Source: JBAXTE01 sp963556065 (lineage in GTDB: Bacteria > Bacteroidota > Bacteroidia > Bacteroidales > WCHB1-69). From it: 64,000 nt of DNA. Positions 1 through 9,900 of this stretch are shown here, piece by piece. The DNA lies in the NCBI GenBank assembly GCA_963556065.3, contig CAUVYH020000017.1, positions 124,001-188,000 of the forward strand, read 5' to 3'. Position 1 is the stretch's first letter. Each line of letters begins with the position of its first letter. The notes under the pieces were generated by a model. The model was not told the origin of the DNA. It saw nothing but the letters and a program-made list of their open reading frames with translations, and did no database searches. Made by a program: the position numbers and the translations under genes.

Positions 1-116
1 AAGTATTTGGTAATTGAATTCCAATAGTATGATTTTGATTTCCGATAAGCAATTCTTGAAGGTGCAATATAATCAAAATACTCTTTAATTGGAAGTTTTG
101 ATAGTTTGTTGGGCAT
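1..116 (-). CDS. N-terminal fragment of a probable SAM-dependent methyltransferase or methyltransferase/glycosyltransferase
   Basis: Only the first 38 codons lie inside the window; the gene runs off the left edge. Reading leftwards from an ATG at 116-114 the frame is open and gives MPNKLSKLPIKEYFDYIAPS and then a basic, Tyr-rich stretch (residues 21-38). The pattern of a short basic start, a YFDYIAPSR-like segment and a Tyr-rich helix resembles what precedes the SAM-binding domain in class I methyltransferases of surface-polysaccharide loci in Bacteroidota. That is recall of the family, since the SAM motif itself is outside the window. The start lies 10 bases after the stop of the GT-C gene on the same strand, so the two are probably co-transcribed. 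No strong ribosome binding site is seen. Confidence 0.55.
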   Translation of the reverse strand, partial: MPNKLSKLPIKEYFDYIAPSRIAYRKSKSYYWNSITKY

Positions 117-126
117 AAGGCAGCGG

Positions 127-2157
127 TTAATAGTTGAATTTTATCAGTGTTGATGGTTCCGAGTCTCCAATAGAATGAATTTGCGAAACAATCGTCGGGT
201 ATTTTAATTGCAAAAAATAAAGGTAGCGATGAATGGTCGATATAATTTCACCGGTATTGTATTGCGGATTTTTTCGTAAACTTGCCAATATGGCATAATG
301 TACATTGTTATCTTTAAGCGTTTTAAGCATAACATCCGGATCTTGGATGGCAAAACTCCAGTTCTCGCGTTTTATCTGATTCAAAACACTTGGAATATCA
401 TCAACAAAAGTCGCTCCTATGGATTCTACCCGAGGCATTAATGTGTCGGCAACAGCTATAGGCAAAATATAAACACCGATCACTTTAGAGTCTTTAGCTG
501 TTTTGTTTTCGTCCAGCAAGTTTGCATTGATGAATGCTTTGGTGTAATTAATCAATAAATGATGTGCCTGTTGTGCCTTGGGATCTTCTCCGATCTTTTT
601 TAAATCCAGCCCCACAACTTTTTCGGAAGCAGGAACCTTAAGCGAGAGCAAGAAGGTGTCAAGATTAATGGTTGGAATGCTATAGATTCCATAGAATTTT
701 TTGTCGGCGTACACAAAACTGATTTCCGGCTTACGACAGGCTGTCAGCTCATTTGCAGGAGTGTTTTTTGCGGCGTACTTGCTCATTTCGATGTAGTTCA
801 CCCAATCCGGAGTCATGCCATAATATAAGTTGCCGCTTAAATTTGCCTGCAATGTTTTACTTCGTTCATTGGTTCTTGAAATGATGGCTTTAAACGAAGC
901 AAAAAAGATAATTAGGATCATAACCGGTAAAATAAACTGTAGATTTTTTCCTCGTTTTGTTTTTAATAGATTATACATTCCGGAAAACAAAGTCAAGAGT
1001 AGTAGCGGGTAAAAGACAATTGCCAGACGAGGCTGATCCCAATGCGCTTGAACTGCCACAAATGTTGTAACGACAATAGCCCCTGTATAAAGGATGCTTA
1101 AGAACAGATATTTGTTTCGTTTAAAACTATAGATCAGTGCGATAACTGCAAGGATAAATACAAGATAGGTGAGCAAATGCGTGGGCTGGGGATGTTCGGT
1201 GGGCTTTAAACCCATAAATACAAACAAATGCTTAGAGAGATAAAGGTGTGCATTATCAAAGAAACGATGAATCAATCCTACAAGGTCTTCATTTCCTTTT
1301 ACAGGATTATAAAAGTCCTTAAGCAGTAATGATTTGCCCTGATCGGAAAATTGTACGGCCTGTTGATGAAAGATCGATCTTTTTAAAACTTCCAATGGCA
1401 ACAAAACGGCAAAGAATCCGCCCAATGAAAAAAGAGCTTGCTTCCATTTTTTATACGATACAAGGAAGAGCACCAAGGCAATTATGGAGACCAAACCTAC
1501 GCTTCGGGCCCAGAATGCAGCTACCGCAAGAGCTCCGAGAATGAGATAATGAGCCCAATCGCGCTTAAAACTCACTTCCGCATCCCAACAATCGATAACA
1601 TATTTGAAAACAAATAATAAAAATGCCGATTGAAGCATCATGAAAAAAGCTTCGCTGTATGTTTGACTTGAAAAATAAAGTAATGATGCACACACCGAAG
1701 TGATTATCATAACAGAAACCAACAGCGTAGATGAAATTCTCTTGGCAAATGCTTTATAAAACAAAACATATTGGCTAAGCATAAAAACCAACGAAAGTGT
1801 TTTTAATAGCGTTACTTTAACCCCGAAAATTCCAACAAACAAGGATAAAAACATGGGGTAAAGAGGTCCTTGATAAACCGGGAATAATCCGTTTTTAATA
1901 AAATCGTATGCGCGGACAATGTAAGAGGAATCGTCGCCGCCGTCACTTACCCTAAAATCGAACAGCAAAAAGGAAAATAACCCCACAGCGACAAATCCAA
2001 TCCAAAAGAAAATGGTTAAATTGCGGTCGAAAAAAGAATCTAAAAAATCGAGTATCCCGCTCTTGGGAACATTATTGATGAATTTTGAAGAATTACCGGT
2101 TGTTTTTTGAGATGAGGGTGGATTGGGTTTATTCTTAGTTGGTTTGTTTTGTTTCAT
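127..2157 (-). CDS. GT-C type membrane glycosyltransferase (ArnT/PMT-like)
   Basis: A 676-residue polytopic membrane protein. After a basic, Asn/Pro/Lys-rich cytoplasmic leader of about 45 residues comes a first membrane segment and then an acidic loop with DGGDDSSYIVRAYDF. This fits the first periplasmic loop of GT-C enzymes, where acidic residues act with a polyprenyl-phosphate sugar donor. The next segment (YQGPLYPMF) and about ten hydrophobic helices to around residue 430 match the PMT/ArnT layout, followed by a soluble periplasmic C-terminal domain of about 240 residues. The substrate cannot be told from sequence. The downstream methyltransferase-like fragment suggests a surface-polysaccharide or lipid-modification locus. 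A promoter-like element lies just upstream at 2180-2187. Confidence 0.7.
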   Translation of the reverse strand: MKQNKPTKNKPNPPSSQKTTGNSSKFINNVPKSGILDFLDSFFDRNLTIFFWIGFVAVGLFSFLLFDFRVSDGGDDSSYIVRAYDFIKNGLFPVYQGPLYPMFLSLFVGIFGVKVTLLKTLSLVFMLSQYVLFYKAFAKRISSTLLVSVMIITSVCASLLYFSSQTYSEAFFMMLQSAFLLFVFKYVIDCWDAEVSFKRDWAHYLILGALAVAAFWARSVGLVSIIALVLFLVSYKKWKQALFSLGGFFAVLLPLEVLKRSIFHQQAVQFSDQGKSLLLKDFYNPVKGNEDLVGLIHRFFDNAHLYLSKHLFVFMGLKPTEHPQPTHLLTYLVFILAVIALIYSFKRNKYLFLSILYTGAIVVTTFVAVQAHWDQPRLAIVFYPLLLLTLFSGMYNLLKTKRGKNLQFILPVMILIIFFASFKAIISRTNERSKTLQANLSGNLYYGMTPDWVNYIEMSKYAAKNTPANELTACRKPEISFVYADKKFYGIYSIPTINLDTFLLSLKVPASEKVVGLDLKKIGEDPKAQQAHHLLINYTKAFINANLLDENKTAKDSKVIGVYILPIAVADTLMPRVESIGATFVDDIPSVLNQIKRENWSFAIQDPDVMLKTLKDNNVHYAILASLRKNPQYNTGEIISTIHRYLYFLQLKYPTIVSQIHSIGDSEPSTLIKFNY

Positions 2158-2179
2158 TTGGATAATTAAATAATTTTCA

Positions 2180-2187
2180 CAAAAATA
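2180..2187 (-). promoter_or_regulatory. -7 element of the GT-C gene
   Basis: On the minus strand this reads TATTTTTG, an exact match to the Bacteroidota -7 consensus TAnnTTTG, 22 bases before the ATG. No clear -33 TTTG was found at the usual distance. Confidence 0.4.
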
Positions 2188-2251
2188 ACTATTTTTTTGA
2201 GAAAAACAGTGTTTTTATCTCTTCTATGCGTATCACAACAAAGGATTTGTT

Positions 2252-2686
2252 TTAGTTATAGACGTAGAGCAATCGCCCGTCATACGAGGTGCGGTAAGCC
2301 TTCAATCCACTTTTGGTGGGCCCGCTTAGCACGGAACCATCGGTGATAATGTATCTCGAACCGCAAAGACTGTCAATCATAGTTAACCCTGAGGGTTCCA
2401 TTTCAACAATAGAACCGGTTACATCATAATCGTAAGGACAAGCCCTATCGTATGCTTTAAAAACTTCCTGGCTTTCTCTATAAAGAATAATTCCGCTAAC
2501 GCCTCCTGTAACATAAATCCATCCGCCAACCATGTTGAGTCCTAAATACATTGTTGAGTTTGGTTCAATTTGAAAGTTCACATAAACGTTCGGTACGTAT
2601 TCTTTATCATCTTTTTTGCATGATGAAAATAGTAGTACAACAACTAATAATAAAGCAAGACGATATCGCATTATAAATTTATTCAT
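2252..2686 (-). CDS. Lipoprotein with degenerate Rieske-like fold
   Basis: A 144-residue protein with a hydrophobic signal and a lipobox LFSSC, giving a lipidated Cys23 followed by charged residues (KKDDKE). The body matches the layout of small Bacteroidota Rieske-like lipoproteins: a Gly-rich strand (GGVSGIILYR), AYDRACPYD, and CGSRYIITDGSVLSGP. In a true Rieske centre the two ligand boxes are CxH and CxxH. Here the first is C83-P-Y, with Tyr for His, and the second reads D-S-L-C108, so a 2Fe-2S cluster is unlikely. The gene stands alone, with its own promoter-like element at 2735-2742. Its role is unknown; the fold assignment is inference from motif spacing. Confidence 0.65.
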   Translation of the reverse strand: MNKFIMRYRLALLLVVVLLFSSCKKDDKEYVPNVYVNFQIEPNSTMYLGLNMVGGWIYVTGGVSGIILYRESQEVFKAYDRACPYDYDVTGSIVEMEPSGLTMIDSLCGSRYIITDGSVLSGPTKSGLKAYRTSYDGRLLYVYN

Positions 2687-2734
2687 GCTTCAATGTATTG
2701 ATAATCTTTAGTATAAAAACACTTTCTATAAACG

Positions 2735-2742
2735 CAAAGATA
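2735..2742 (-). promoter_or_regulatory. -7 element of the Rieske-like lipoprotein gene
   Basis: TATCTTTG on the minus strand, an exact TAnnTTTG match, about 50 bases before the ATG at 2686. Confidence 0.45.
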
Positions 2743-2810
2743 TAAAAACTATTGCATTAAGTTATGCAGCATCAAATGCCTTTGTTTTTCAATTATATAT
2801 AGAAGAGATC

Positions 2811-2861
2811 TAAAAATACCTGTTAAAAAAGAAGTTAACAACAACTTCCTTTTTAACAGGT
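2811..2861 (-). terminator. Rho-independent terminator of the carboxyltransferase gene
   Basis: Arms 2818-2836 and 2843-2861 form a 19-base, nearly perfect stem (ACCTGTTAAAA.../...TTTTAACAGGT) with a 6-base loop, 14 bases past the stop codon. On the minus strand it is followed by a T-rich run. Confidence 0.8.
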
Positions 2862-2874
2862 ATAATTTATAGTT

Positions 2875-4644
2875 TTATTCTACCAAAAGAATTACTTCTC
2901 CTTTACTTATTGGTTCTCCTTGTTCTTTTAGTATCGCAATAATTTTTCCGTCAAAATTTGAAATAACTTCTTCTGTGCCGTAATAAGTTATTATATAGCA
3001 AACTGTTTTTCCTTCTTTAACGGTGGTGCCGATTGGCAAAGGTGTCGAATTGTTTTGAAAGTCGGCTTCCCATATCAGTTGTCCTTTATAGGGTGCAACA
3101 ATGGGTTTGGCATTTGGATATTTTGTTTCCCAACTTTTTTCATTGGTTTTTGGCTTTTGGGCAATAGCCGGAGTTGATTGTGCTGCTTCTTTCGCTTTGG
3201 AGAGTTCTTCTTCAAATCGTTTTTTTGCTACTCCCGATTTGTAATCACGATATTGGCGATCGTGCATTGCTAATTCAAAGAGTTCTTCATCATCTTTTCC
3301 AAAATCCCAATTATTATCAATCATTTCCTGACGATATTTTTCAAGCTCGTTAGGATAATTGTCTTGCGGATTGCCGGTGTAAAAATTAAGTCCTTTAGAT
3401 TTTGCAAGTTCAACAATTTCAGGGGCGAGTGTTCCCGGAAGTTTTCCGGCTTTACCCAAAATCATATCCCAGGAATTGTTGTCAATCATTCCAAAACGGG
3501 TCCCGCCTTTAACCAGAGACATTACATTCATTAAAGCAATGTTCTTGACATACTGGCTGAATGGTGTTACCAATGGGGGGTTGCCCAACATGGGCCAGAT
3601 GAGAGAAACTTCATCAAACAACATTACCAGCATGTCGTCGGTTGAAAGTATCGGTTTGTCATTTTTGATTAAATATTGGTTAATTCCTTCGTGAACACCT
3701 TTTAAATCGGCCATTAATGAGCCCATCATGCCTCCGGGTAGCCCGCATCCGATCAATAGGGAAGTCATAAACCTGTTTCTGGGGTCGATAAAATAGCCTA
3801 AAAAGTCATCTACAAACGATTGTGTTAACCTGCGAACTTCCATATAGGCTTTCATGTTGATTTCAGGAACATCAAAACCGGCATCCTTTAACATTGCCTG
3901 AACGGCAAGAACGTCAGGATGTACCATTCCCCAAGCGAGAGGTTCAACGGCCACATCAAGATAGTCTGCGCCTGCTTTTGCTACTTCCAGCATAGAGGCC
4001 ATTGAAAAACCCGGGCCCGTGTGTCCGTGATATTGAACAAGAATATGCGGATATTTATCTTTAATAGCTTTTACTAGTTTGCCTAAGGTCACCGGCCGTC
4101 CTACGCCGGCCATATCTTTAAGTGCAATTTCATCGGCACCGTATTCAACGGCTTTGTCCACTACACTCATGTAGTATTCCACCGTGTGAATTTCAGAGTG
4201 CGTAATACTTAATGCCGCCTGGGAAATAATACCGGCTTCTTTTGCATATTTAATCGAAAGTTCCAGATTTCGGTGGTCGTTTAATCCGCAAAATGAACGT
4301 GAGATATTTACACCTTGAGCTTTTTTTACCTTAAACATTAATTGACGAACGTCTGCAGGCACAGGATACATTCGTAGTCCATTCAGTGCCCTTTCGAGCA
4401 TGAGCGTTTGAATACCGGCATCATTAAAAGGTTTCAGCCACTCGCGTACTGCTTGGTTTGGGTTTTCTCCAAAAAGTAAATTTACTTGTTCAAAAGCACC
4501 TCCGTTTGATTCAATGCGAGAAAAACAGCCCATTTCAATAATAGCAGGTGCAACTTGTTTTAACTGATTGGCCAACGGGACATATTTTCCTGAAGACTGC
4601 CACATGTCACGATATACCAAACAAAATTTTATTTGTTTTCCCAT
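2875..4644 (-). CDS. PycB/oxaloacetate decarboxylase alpha-type carboxyltransferase with divergent biotinyl-like domain
   Basis: This 589-residue protein is closely related to Bacteroidota pyruvate carboxylase subunit B / decarboxylase alpha subunits. The DRE-TIM carboxyltransferase barrel fills residues 1-300 (FCLVYRDMWQSSGKY, RALNGLRM, ALKDMAG, QYHGHTGPG), followed by the conserved C-terminal part (PGGMMGSLMADL, PPLVTPFSQYVKN, GKAGKLPG). A linker leads to a biotin/lipoyl-like domain of about 75 residues. This domain keeps the fold pattern, but where biotin domains have the Met-Lys attachment pair it reads Tyr554-Tyr555, so it cannot be biotinylated there. A separate biotin carrier is therefore likely, probably encoded elsewhere. 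The gene is single, ends in a strong terminator, and is divergent from malic enzyme, which shares its C3/C4 acid metabolism. Confidence 0.85.
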   Translation of the reverse strand: MGKQIKFCLVYRDMWQSSGKYVPLANQLKQVAPAIIEMGCFSRIESNGGAFEQVNLLFGENPNQAVREWLKPFNDAGIQTLMLERALNGLRMYPVPADVRQLMFKVKKAQGVNISRSFCGLNDHRNLELSIKYAKEAGIISQAALSITHSEIHTVEYYMSVVDKAVEYGADEIALKDMAGVGRPVTLGKLVKAIKDKYPHILVQYHGHTGPGFSMASMLEVAKAGADYLDVAVEPLAWGMVHPDVLAVQAMLKDAGFDVPEINMKAYMEVRRLTQSFVDDFLGYFIDPRNRFMTSLLIGCGLPGGMMGSLMADLKGVHEGINQYLIKNDKPILSTDDMLVMLFDEVSLIWPMLGNPPLVTPFSQYVKNIALMNVMSLVKGGTRFGMIDNNSWDMILGKAGKLPGTLAPEIVELAKSKGLNFYTGNPQDNYPNELEKYRQEMIDNNWDFGKDDEELFELAMHDRQYRDYKSGVAKKRFEEELSKAKEAAQSTPAIAQKPKTNEKSWETKYPNAKPIVAPYKGQLIWEADFQNNSTPLPIGTTVKEGKTVCYIITYYGTEEVISNFDGKIIAILKEQGEPISKGEVILLVE

Positions 4645-4766
4645 AAATTGTTTATTTAATATTATTTGGTGCGAAGATACTATTTATTTTACAAATATTG
4701 ATAACTTGAGATAAAAATATAATACACAGAAAATCAGAGTGTTGCAAAATAATTAAAAAAGGTTTT

Positions 4767-4795
4767 TTTGATTTAAGAAAATCTGTGTAACTTTA
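4767..4795 (+). promoter_or_regulatory. Promoter of the malic enzyme-ruvA-sprA operon
   Basis: TTTG at 4767-4770 and TAACTTTA at 4788-4795, separated by 17 bases. The -7 box differs from TAnnTTTG only in its last base. It lies about 55 bases before the malic enzyme ATG, in the 205-base region shared with the divergent carboxyltransferase gene. Confidence 0.5.
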
Positions 4796-4849
4796 CCCGT
4801 TAAAACAGCCAAAAATCGGGTTATTTCTTTCAATGCAGAATTAAAAAAT

Positions 4850-6301
4850 ATGAGTCAAATAAATATTACACTAGACAATCTTGAAGAATCGATGCCAAAA
4901 GATTTTACGAATGATCAGCGGTCGAAGTGTAAAACTCTGTTTTTGAAAAAACTGGCACTTGAAGCACATGCATTTTATAGAGGTAAAATGCAGACATTGC
5001 CCAAGGCTCCTGCTATTGGATTTAACTGGTTTAATGTATGGTACACGCCGGGTGTTTCATCGGTTTCCACTACGATTCGGGATTATCACGAAAGTTCATT
5101 TTCATTGAGTAATCGCAGTAATTTGGTGGCAGTAGTAAGCGATTCCACTCGTGTTTTGGGTGATGGGGACTGCACTCCCTCAGGAGGTTTGGGTGTGATG
5201 GAAGGAAAAGCATACCTGATGAAATATTTAGGTGGTGTTGATGCTCTTGCACTTTGTATCGACAGTAGAAATGAAAAAGGGGAGAACGACCCTCAAAGAA
5301 TTATAGACTTTGTGAAAATGAGTCAATATAGCTTTGGTGCTGTAAATTTAGAAGACATATCTCAACCTAATTGTTATAAAGTGTTGGATGTGCTTCGTGA
5401 TGAGTGTTCAATTCCTGTATGGCACGATGATGCTCAGGGAACCGCCTGCGTTACGCTTGCAGGGTTGATAAACGCTTTAATTCTGGCGGAAAAGAAGATA
5501 GAAGAAGTGAAAATTGTATTTTATGGAGCTGGTGCTGCCAATACCACCATTGCCAGATTAATTATAGCCGAAGGGGCAAAACCCGAAAATATAATTATCT
5601 TCGACAAAGAAGGTTCGTTGCATTCCAAAAGAGAAGATTATCGTGCGGACGAACGCTATTACCCAGTATGGAATCTTTGTAAAACAACCAACCCGAAAGG
5701 AATTACCTCTATTGAGGAAGCATTTACAAATGCAGATGTATTAATTGCACTTTCCGCCCCGGGTCCCGATACTATAAAGCAAGATTGGATTCGATTGATG
5801 AATCCTAAATCGATAGTGTTTACTTGTGCGAATCCTGTTCCCGAAATTTATCCCTATGCGGCAAAGGAAGCCGGAGCTTTTATTGTTGCCACAGGCAGAG
5901 GCGATTTTCCGAATCAGGTAAACAATTCTATTGGCTTTCCGGGAATTCTCAAGGGTGCGCTTATGGTTAGAGCTTCAAAAATCACCGACTCCATGGCTAT
6001 TGCTGCTGCTCGTGCATTAGCGGCGTTTGCTCAGCGTAGAGGAATAAATCCCGACAATATTGTACCTACAATGGAAGAATCGGATGTGTTTGCAGAAGAA
6101 GCTGCTGCTGTGGCGATGCAAGCCATTGCCGACGGTGTGGCTCGGGTAATAATAACGAAAGAAGAGGCCTTTGAAACAGCGAAGAAAGACATTTCAGAAG
6201 CTCGAAACGCAACCAGAATACTTACCGACAATAATTTAATACAACTTCCTCCACAGGCGATGATAGATGCGGCTATGGATTGGGCTATTCAAAATATATA
6301 A
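4850..6301 (+). CDS. Malic enzyme (oxaloacetate-decarboxylating malate dehydrogenase)
   Basis: A 483-residue short-form malic enzyme without the phosphotransacetylase domain of long forms. It oxidatively decarboxylates malate to pyruvate and CO2 with NAD(P)+. The N-terminal substrate domain shows NVWYTPGVSSVS, VVSDSTRVLGDGDC and a metal-site region; the nucleotide domain shows the HDDAQGTACVTLAGL signature and a Rossmann glycine motif, GAGAANTTIARL. The conserved FTCANPVPEIYP and GRGDFPNQVNN blocks follow. The ruvA start lies three bases after its stop, so it heads a malic enzyme-ruvA-sprA operon. Coenzyme preference cannot be read safely from sequence. Together with the carboxyltransferase next door it would serve interconversion of C3 and C4 acids. 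Confidence 0.92.
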   Translation: MSQINITLDNLEESMPKDFTNDQRSKCKTLFLKKLALEAHAFYRGKMQTLPKAPAIGFNWFNVWYTPGVSSVSTTIRDYHESSFSLSNRSNLVAVVSDSTRVLGDGDCTPSGGLGVMEGKAYLMKYLGGVDALALCIDSRNEKGENDPQRIIDFVKMSQYSFGAVNLEDISQPNCYKVLDVLRDECSIPVWHDDAQGTACVTLAGLINALILAEKKIEEVKIVFYGAGAANTTIARLIIAEGAKPENIIIFDKEGSLHSKREDYRADERYYPVWNLCKTTNPKGITSIEEAFTNADVLIALSAPGPDTIKQDWIRLMNPKSIVFTCANPVPEIYPYAAKEAGAFIVATGRGDFPNQVNNSIGFPGILKGALMVRASKITDSMAIAAARALAAFAQRRGINPDNIVPTMEESDVFAEEAAAVAMQAIADGVARVIITKEEAFETAKKDISEARNATRILTDNNLIQLPPQAMIDAAMDWAIQNI

Positions 6302-6304
6302 TCT

Positions 6305-6892
6305 ATGATTGCATTTATTAAGGGAATTCTTGTAGAAAAAAATCCGGCATTTGCGCTCATCGACTGCAATGGAGTCGGATACATGATTCATATTTCGTTG
6401 CAGACGTACGAAAAGTTGCCGAATATAAATGAATCGTGTAAATTGCTCACCCATTTTATTGTGCGTGAGGACGCTCAATTGTTATTTGGGTTTCACGAAC
6501 CTAAAGAACGAGTTCTTTTTCAACAGTTGATTTCTGTAAATGGAATAGGGTCAAATACCGCTCGTATGATGCTTTCTGCAATGAGCTGTCAGGAACTGAT
6601 AACAGCAATTGTCAGCGAAAATAGCAAGTTGTTGCAAGGAATTAAGGGAATTGGCGCAAAAACCGCTCAGCGGGTAGTTATTGAGTTAAAAGATAAAGTA
6701 GATAAAGAGTTGTCAGCCATCGATAAAATTTTTGCCGTACACAATACAAATAAAGATGAGGCGTTATTGGCTTTAGTCTCATTAGGATTTGCAAAGAATA
6801 GCGCAGATATTGCGCTTTCGAAAGTTATCAAATCGGATGGGGCTGACGTTAGTATAGAAGTGCTTATTAAAAAGGCTCTTCAGATTTTATAA
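6305..6892 (+). CDS. ruvA: Holliday junction branch migration protein RuvA
   Basis: A 195-residue RuvA of normal length. It binds four-way DNA junctions as a tetramer and loads the RuvB motor. The N-terminal OB-fold (MIAFIKGILVEKNPAFALID, then GVGYMIHIS) is followed by the paired helix-hairpin-helix region with ISVNGIGSNTARMMLS and GIKGIGAKTAQRVVIELKDK. The acidic linker is shortened, and the small C-terminal domain (EALLALVSLGF) contacts RuvB. It starts three bases after the malic enzyme stop and is followed 31 bases later by sprA. A ruvA-sprA neighbourhood is recurrent in Bacteroidota. Confidence 0.97.
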   Translation: MIAFIKGILVEKNPAFALIDCNGVGYMIHISLQTYEKLPNINESCKLLTHFIVREDAQLLFGFHEPKERVLFQQLISVNGIGSNTARMMLSAMSCQELITAIVSENSKLLQGIKGIGAKTAQRVVIELKDKVDKELSAIDKIFAVHNTNKDEALLALVSLGFAKNSADIALSKVIKSDGADVSIEVLIKKALQIL

Positions 6893-6923
6893 ACGAGTGT
6901 TAACTATAAAAAACTAAGGAAAC

Positions 6924-9900
6924 TTGGGAAAAGTTATTAAATATTTTATTGCAATAGCAGGAATTACATTGTTGTCGATTTCAGCTTATAGTATTATTAA
7001 TAGTTCATTTTTTCGCTATGCCTTTAACCCGCATGTCGAAAATACATCCACTCCACCTGATACTACCCTTACTTACCCACTTCCACAAAACACGGATGGA
7101 ACCGTACCTAATTCGCCTTTGTATTTGCATAATCCGTCTAATTTTAATACCGAAACCGTTTACGATTCCGCTAATCGGCAATACATTGTTCAGCCGAAAA
7201 TCGGTACTTTAGATCAGGGGATACCTACCATTATGACCCCGGAAGAATACAACCAGTATGATATCGACAAAGGGCTTCAGCAGTATTGGCGGGAACGGGC
7301 CGCAACTTCCGCATCGGGCGGAATGAGCGGGGGATTAATACCACAGCTTAAAATAAAAAGTGAAGTTTTTGAAAGCATTTTTGGTAGTAATGTTATTGAC
7401 ATTCGTCCTTCGGGTTCTGCAGAACTCATTTTTGGAGTTATTCATAATCGTCGCGATGATCCTGCTTTGGATGTTCGTCAGCGGAAAACCACCAATTTTA
7501 ATTTTGATGAAAAGATTCAAATGAGTGTACTGGCAAAAATTGGAGATAAAATTGAATTTAAAACCAATTATAATACTCAGGCAACTTTTGAATTCGAAAA
7601 TAAACTGAAATTAAAGTATGAAGGAAAAGAGGATGAAATTATCAAGTTAATTGAGGCGGGCGATGTTACTTTACCTCTAAACTCTACACTTATTCAGGGA
7701 AGCCAAAGTCTGTTCGGAATTAAAACTGCATTGCAATTTGGAAAAACCACCATTACCTCTGTATTCTCCGAGCAAAAAGGTCAGAGCCAGAATATTAGCG
7801 TTACTGGTGGTGCTCAAACCAATAAGTTTAACTTTAAAGCCGACCAGTATGAAGAAAATAAACACTTCTTCCTATCGCAATTTTTCTACGAAAATTATAA
7901 CCGTTATCTGTCTAACTTACCTTTAATCAGTTCCCCAATAAACATTACCAAGATTGAAGTTTGGCGAACAAATATTGGAGCGGCTACAACAGAAAACAGA
8001 AACATTATCGCGATCACCGATTTGGGAGAAACACATCCGTCAAATCCGCTTATTATGCCCACGATAGGTGCTTCGGCATATCCTAATAAATACTCAAATA
8101 ATTTTCTTACTAACCCTAGTCTTGATTCAGCAAAGTTAAGAGACATTAGCATTGTTGGGGATTATTTACGTACTTATTTAGGAGGATTTACTTCCGGGGT
8201 GGACTTTGAAAAAGTAGAAAGTGCTCGTAAATTACAACCATCTGAATACACCTTTAACAGTAAGCTTGGATTTATCTCTTTAAATTCGGCGCTTAATAGC
8301 GATCAAGTGTTAGCCGTTTCATTTCAGTTCACCATATCCGGCGATACTACGGTTTACCAGGTTGGAGAGTTTTCCAATGAAGTTATTGCTCCTTCGAATA
8401 TTATCACTAAGTTGATTAAATCCTCTTCGCTCAATACAAAATCGGCATTGTGGAAGTTGATGATGAAGAATGTTTACTCGTTGAGTGCGTATCAAGTAAA
8501 CAATGAAGATTTTAGATTAAATGTATTATATGCCGGTAATGAAGGGGGAATTCCCACCGGTTTCTTCACCGAAGGGGATCAAAAAGGAATTCCGCTTATA
8601 CGATTGATGGGTTTAGATAAATTGAATTTTCAGGGAGATCCGGTGCCGGATGGAATGTTTGATTTTATCGATAATGCAGCTACGCAGGGAGGAACGATTC
8701 AGTCTTCTAATGGGAGAATTTATTTCCCCACGGTAGAGCCATTTGGTAAGGACTTGCGAGCACTATTTACCGATCCGGTACTTGCCAACAAATATGCGTT
8801 TGATTCATTGTACACGCTTACCAAACAACAGGCACAGCAATATCCCGACCGTAATAAATATTATTTGGAAGGAATGTACAAATCAAAATCAGGTTCGGAT
8901 ATATCCCTTAATGCAATGAATGTTCCTCAGGGGTCGGTAAAAGTTACGGCAGGAAGTATTGTGCTTGTCGAAAATACCGATTACACAGTAGATTATACCT
9001 TGGGTAGAGTGAAAATTATTAATGAGGGAATATTAAATTCAGGAACACCTATTAATATTTCGCTCGAAAATAATTCAACATTTAATATGCAAACCAAAAC
9101 AATGATGGGAATGCATATTAATCACGCAATCAGCAATGATTTTAATGTTGGAGGAACTATTTTGAATTTAAGTGAACGGCCGATTACTCAAAAAATAAAC
9201 TATGGAGACGAACCCATTAACAATACTATTTGGGGAATGGATGTTTCGTATCGTACCAAATCAAGGCTGATTACAAAGTTACTCGATAAGCTTCCGTTTT
9301 ACAGTACCAAGACCGAGTCAACTATTTCCTTCGATGGTGAGTTTGCACACCTTATTCCCGGACATTCCAGTGCGATAGGTAAAACCGGAACCACTTATAT
9401 TGATGATTTTGAAGGAAGTAAGTCCTCAATAGATATCAAAAATATTGGCTCTTGGTTTTTGGCCTCTACACCGCAAGGGCAAACACAAACAGGGTTATGG
9501 CCCGAAGCGGCTCCGGCAACAGGTTTGGTTTATGGATACAATAGAGCTAAGGTGGCTTGGTATATTATAGATCCGATTTTTTATAACAATAACAGTGCTA
9601 CACCCAGCAATATTAATAAAGATGATCAATCGTTGCCGTATGCTCGTCAAGTATTGCAAACGGAAATTTTTCCAAATAAAGAAACCGCGAACAATCAGGT
9701 TACCAATATCGCCGTGCTTAACTTTGCATACTATCCTAACGAAAGAGGCCCTTATAATTATGATGTAGAAGGGGTAAGCGGAATTTCTAAAGGTCTCAAT
9801 CCGGATGGAACACTAAAAGATCCTCAAACTCGTTGGGCCGGAATTATGCGCCGTATCGAATCAACCGATTTTGATGCCACAAATGTTGAGTACATCCAGT

